NCBI RefSeq assembly: GCF_003148825.1
Contig: NZ_QGGZ01000005.1
Coordinates: 434,001 to 498,000, forward strand
Source of the DNA: Streptomyces sp. CG 926
Lineage (GTDB): Bacteria > Actinomycetota > Actinomycetes > Streptomycetales > Streptomycetaceae
Reading direction: 5' to 3'
DNA length: 64,000 bases
Of the stretch, positions 61,973-64,000 are shown one piece after another. Each line of letters opens with the position of its first letter. Positions within the stretch are counted from its first letter, which is position 1. The notes beneath the pieces were generated by a model. That model did no database searches, had not been told where the DNA came from, and saw only the letters and a list, made by a program, of their open reading frames with translations. The position numbers and the translations under genes are program-made.

Positions 61973-64000
61973 GTGAGCAGTGCTGACCAGGCCCCCCAGG
62001 GCCAGGCCCCCGTCACCCAGGCCGAAACCGCCAACGCGGAACTGCGCGCGGACATCCGCCGCCTCGGCGACCTTCTCGGGGAGACCCTCGTACGCCAGGA
62101 GGGCCAGGACCTCCTCGACCTCGTCGAGCGCGTCCGCGCCCTCACCCGCACCGACGGCGAGGCCGCCGCCGCCCTGCTCGGCGACACCGACCTGGAGACC
62201 GCCGCCAAGCTCGTACGGGCCTTCTCCACCTACTTCCACCTCGCCAACGTCACCGAGCAGGTGCACCGCGGCAAGGAACTGCGCGCCCACCGTGCCGCCG
62301 AGGGCGGGCTCCTCGCCCGCACCGCGGACATGCTGAAGGACGCCGACCCCGAACACCTGCGCGAGACGGTCAAGAACCTCAACGTCCGCCCCGTCTTCAC
62401 CGCGCACCCCACCGAGGCGGCCCGCCGCAGCGTCCTCAACAAGCTGCGCCGCATCGCCACGCTGCTGGAGGAGCCCGTCACCGGCGCCGGCGACCGCCGC
62501 CGCCACGACCTGCGCCTCGCCGAGAACATCGACCTCGTCTGGCAGACCGACGAGCTCCGTGTCGTACGCCCCGAGCCCGCCGACGAGGCCCGCAACGCCA
62601 TCTACTACCTCGACGAGCTGCACGCCGGCGCCGTCGGCGACGTCCTCGAAGACCTCGCCGCCGAGCTCCAGCGCGTCGGCGTCGAGATCCCCGCCGGCAC
62701 CCGCCCGCTGACCTTCGGCACCTGGATCGGCGGTGACCGCGACGGCAACCCCAACGTCACCCCCGAGGTCACCCGCGACGTGCTGATCCTCCAGCACGAG
62801 CACGGCATCACCGACGCCCTCGACCTCATCGACTACCTGCGCGGACTCCTCTCCAACTCCATCCGCTACACCGGAGCCACCGAGGAACTCCTCGCCTCCC
62901 TCCAGGCCGACCTGGAACGCCTCCCCGAGATCAGCCCGCGCTACAAGCGGCTGAACGCCGAGGAGCCGTACCGCCTCAAGGCCACCTGCATCCGGCAGAA
63001 GCTCCTCAACACCCGCGAGCGCCTCGCCAAGGGCATCCCGCACGAGGAAGGCCGCGACTACCTCGGCACCGCCGAGCTCCTCACCGACCTCACCCTCATC
63101 CAGACCTCCCTGCGCGAGCACCGCGGCGCGCTCTTCGCCGACGGCCGCATGGACCGCACCATCCGCACGCTGGCCGCCTTCGGCCTCCAGCTCGCCACGA
63201 TGGACGTGCGCGAGCACGCCGACGCCCACCACCACGCGCTGGGCCAGCTCTTCGACCGGCTCGGCGAGGAGTCCTGGCGCTACGCCGACATGCCGCGCGA
63301 CTACCGGCAGAAGCTCCTCGCCAAGGAACTGCGCTCCCGCCGCCCGCTCGCGCCGACCCCGGCCCCGCTCGACGCCGCCGGAGCCAAGACCCTCGGCGTC
63401 TTCGGCGCCATCAAGGACGCCTTCGAGAAGTTCGGCCCCGAGGTCATCGAGTCGTACATCATCTCGATGTGCCAGGGCGCCGACGACGTGTTCGCCGCGG
63501 CCGTCCTGGCCCGGGAGGCCGGTCTCATCGACCTCCACACCGGCTGGGCGAAGATCGGTATCGTCCCGCTCCTGGAGACCACCGACGAGCTGCGCGCCGC
63601 CGACGTCATCCTCGACGAGATGCTCGCCGACCCCTCCTACCGGCGCCTGGTCTCCCTGCGCGGCGACGTCCAGGAGGTCATGCTCGGCTACTCCGACTCC
63701 TCCAAGTTCGGCGGCATCACCACCTCCCAGTGGGAGATCCACCGCGCCCAGCGCCGACTGCGCGACGTCGCCCACCGCTACGGGGTGCGCCTGCGCCTCT
63801 TCCACGGCCGCGGCGGCACCGTCGGCCGTGGCGGCGGCCCCTCCCACGACGCGATCCTCGCCCAGCCCTGGGGCACCCTCGAAGGCGAGATCAAGGTCAC
63901 CGAGCAGGGCGAGGTCATCTCCGACAAGTACCTCGTCCCCTCCCTCGCCCGCGAGAACCTCGAACTGACCGTCGCGGCCACCCTGCAGGCCTCCGCCCTG
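61973..64000 (+). CDS. ppc: Phosphoenolpyruvate carboxylase, 3' end outside window
   Basis: 676 codons are present of an expected 910 or so. GTG at 61973 is eight bases after AAGGAG. Catalytic His region VRPVFTAHPTEAARRS (about residue 146), TWIGGDRDGNPNVTP, the active-site QEVMLGYSDSSKFGG and RLFHGRGGTVGRGGGPSHDAI are all in place. It carboxylates PEP to oxaloacetate to refill the TCA cycle. The upstream 274 bp separates it from the divergent desaturase; a TATCCT hexamer near 61818 is a possible -10. Confidence 0.95.
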   Translation, partial: MSSADQAPQGQAPVTQAETANAELRADIRRLGDLLGETLVRQEGQDLLDLVERVRALTRTDGEAAAALLGDTDLETAAKLVRAFSTYFHLANVTEQVHRGKELRAHRAAEGGLLARTADMLKDADPEHLRETVKNLNVRPVFTAHPTEAARRSVLNKLRRIATLLEEPVTGAGDRRRHDLRLAENIDLVWQTDELRVVRPEPADEARNAIYYLDELHAGAVGDVLEDLAAELQRVGVEIPAGTRPLTFGTWIGGDRDGNPNVTPEVTRDVLILQHEHGITDALDLIDYLRGLLSNSIRYTGATEELLASLQADLERLPEISPRYKRLNAEEPYRLKATCIRQKLLNTRERLAKGIPHEEGRDYLGTAELLTDLTLIQTSLREHRGALFADGRMDRTIRTLAAFGLQLATMDVREHADAHHHALGQLFDRLGEESWRYADMPRDYRQKLLAKELRSRRPLAPTPAPLDAAGAKTLGVFGAIKDAFEKFGPEVIESYIISMCQGADDVFAAAVLAREAGLIDLHTGWAKIGIVPLLETTDELRAADVILDEMLADPSYRRLVSLRGDVQEVMLGYSDSSKFGGITTSQWEIHRAQRRLRDVAHRYGVRLRLFHGRGGTVGRGGGPSHDAILAQPWGTLEGEIKVTEQGEVISDKYLVPSLARENLELTVAATLQASAL

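Overview
The window is about 64 kb of chromosome from a Streptomyces or a close relative. The evidence is very high G+C, frequent GTG starts (plus likely TTG and CTG starts), many leaderless or near-leaderless genes, an SsgA-like sporulation protein, SepX, a tricorn-type protease, an RpfB-type resuscitation factor and protein O-mannosyltransferase. The gene content looks like core-chromosome housekeeping. From memory, the order from ppc to galU resembles the SCO3127-SCO3180 area of S. coelicolor. No prophage, ICE, CRISPR array or biosynthetic gene cluster is visible.

Left part (1-15.5 kb): a truncated MFS exporter and a CPA1-type cation/proton antiporter, separated by three 17-bp dyads at an exact 21-bp period. 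A membrane-anchored penicillin acylase family enzyme converges on a folate cyclo-ligase. Then comes a run of galU, moeA/glp, moaC, moaB, a GNAT gene and sepX, which joins UDP-glucose supply, molybdenum cofactor synthesis and the Glp-GlpR/SepX division module. A tRNA-Ala(CGC) with a clear promoter follows, then a frameshifted gene, an aldo/keto reductase and a CoA-transferase-like gene.

Middle (15.5-32.5 kb): a GNAT gene and exonuclease III share a 38-bp divergent leaderless promoter. A MerR regulator diverges from a translationally coupled operon of Baeyer-Villiger monooxygenase, alpha/beta hydrolase and SDR. Next are the tricorn-like protease, a TetR-MMPL efflux pair with repeated operator-like sites, ssgE, and a CbiMN-CbiQ-CbiO energy-coupling-factor transporter. 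The transporter is preceded by a good match to a nickel-responsive Nur box. A beta-lactamase-fold hydrolase ends this part.

Right-centre (32.5-45.7 kb): a MecA-type penicillin-binding protein, several small hypothetical or secreted proteins, Pmt, RsmI, TatD, RpfB, RsmA/KsgA and IspE, then an acyltransferase-3 membrane protein. A 160-bp MITE-like element lies in the 3' end of that last gene and has rewritten its C-terminus.

Right end (45.7-64 kb): an ABC-F ATPase and three tandem paralogous membrane-anchored PQQ-type propeller proteins. The first two share nearly identical 5' DNA but have divergent propellers. Then come a LuxR regulator with a degenerate receiver, galE, a canonical LuxR response regulator, a MarR-tam-VOC locus, a secreted FG-GAP repeat protein, a desaturase-TetR operon with operator-like repeats, and the 5' two-thirds or so of ppc.

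A recurrent intergenic element is present at three places, about 15.4, 19.4 and 44.0 kb. It consists of a small hairpin with covarying stem followed by copies of a CCTCAAACGCCGGCGGGGCTG core. At 19.4 kb it is translated as a 13-residue repeat tail of the monooxygenase.
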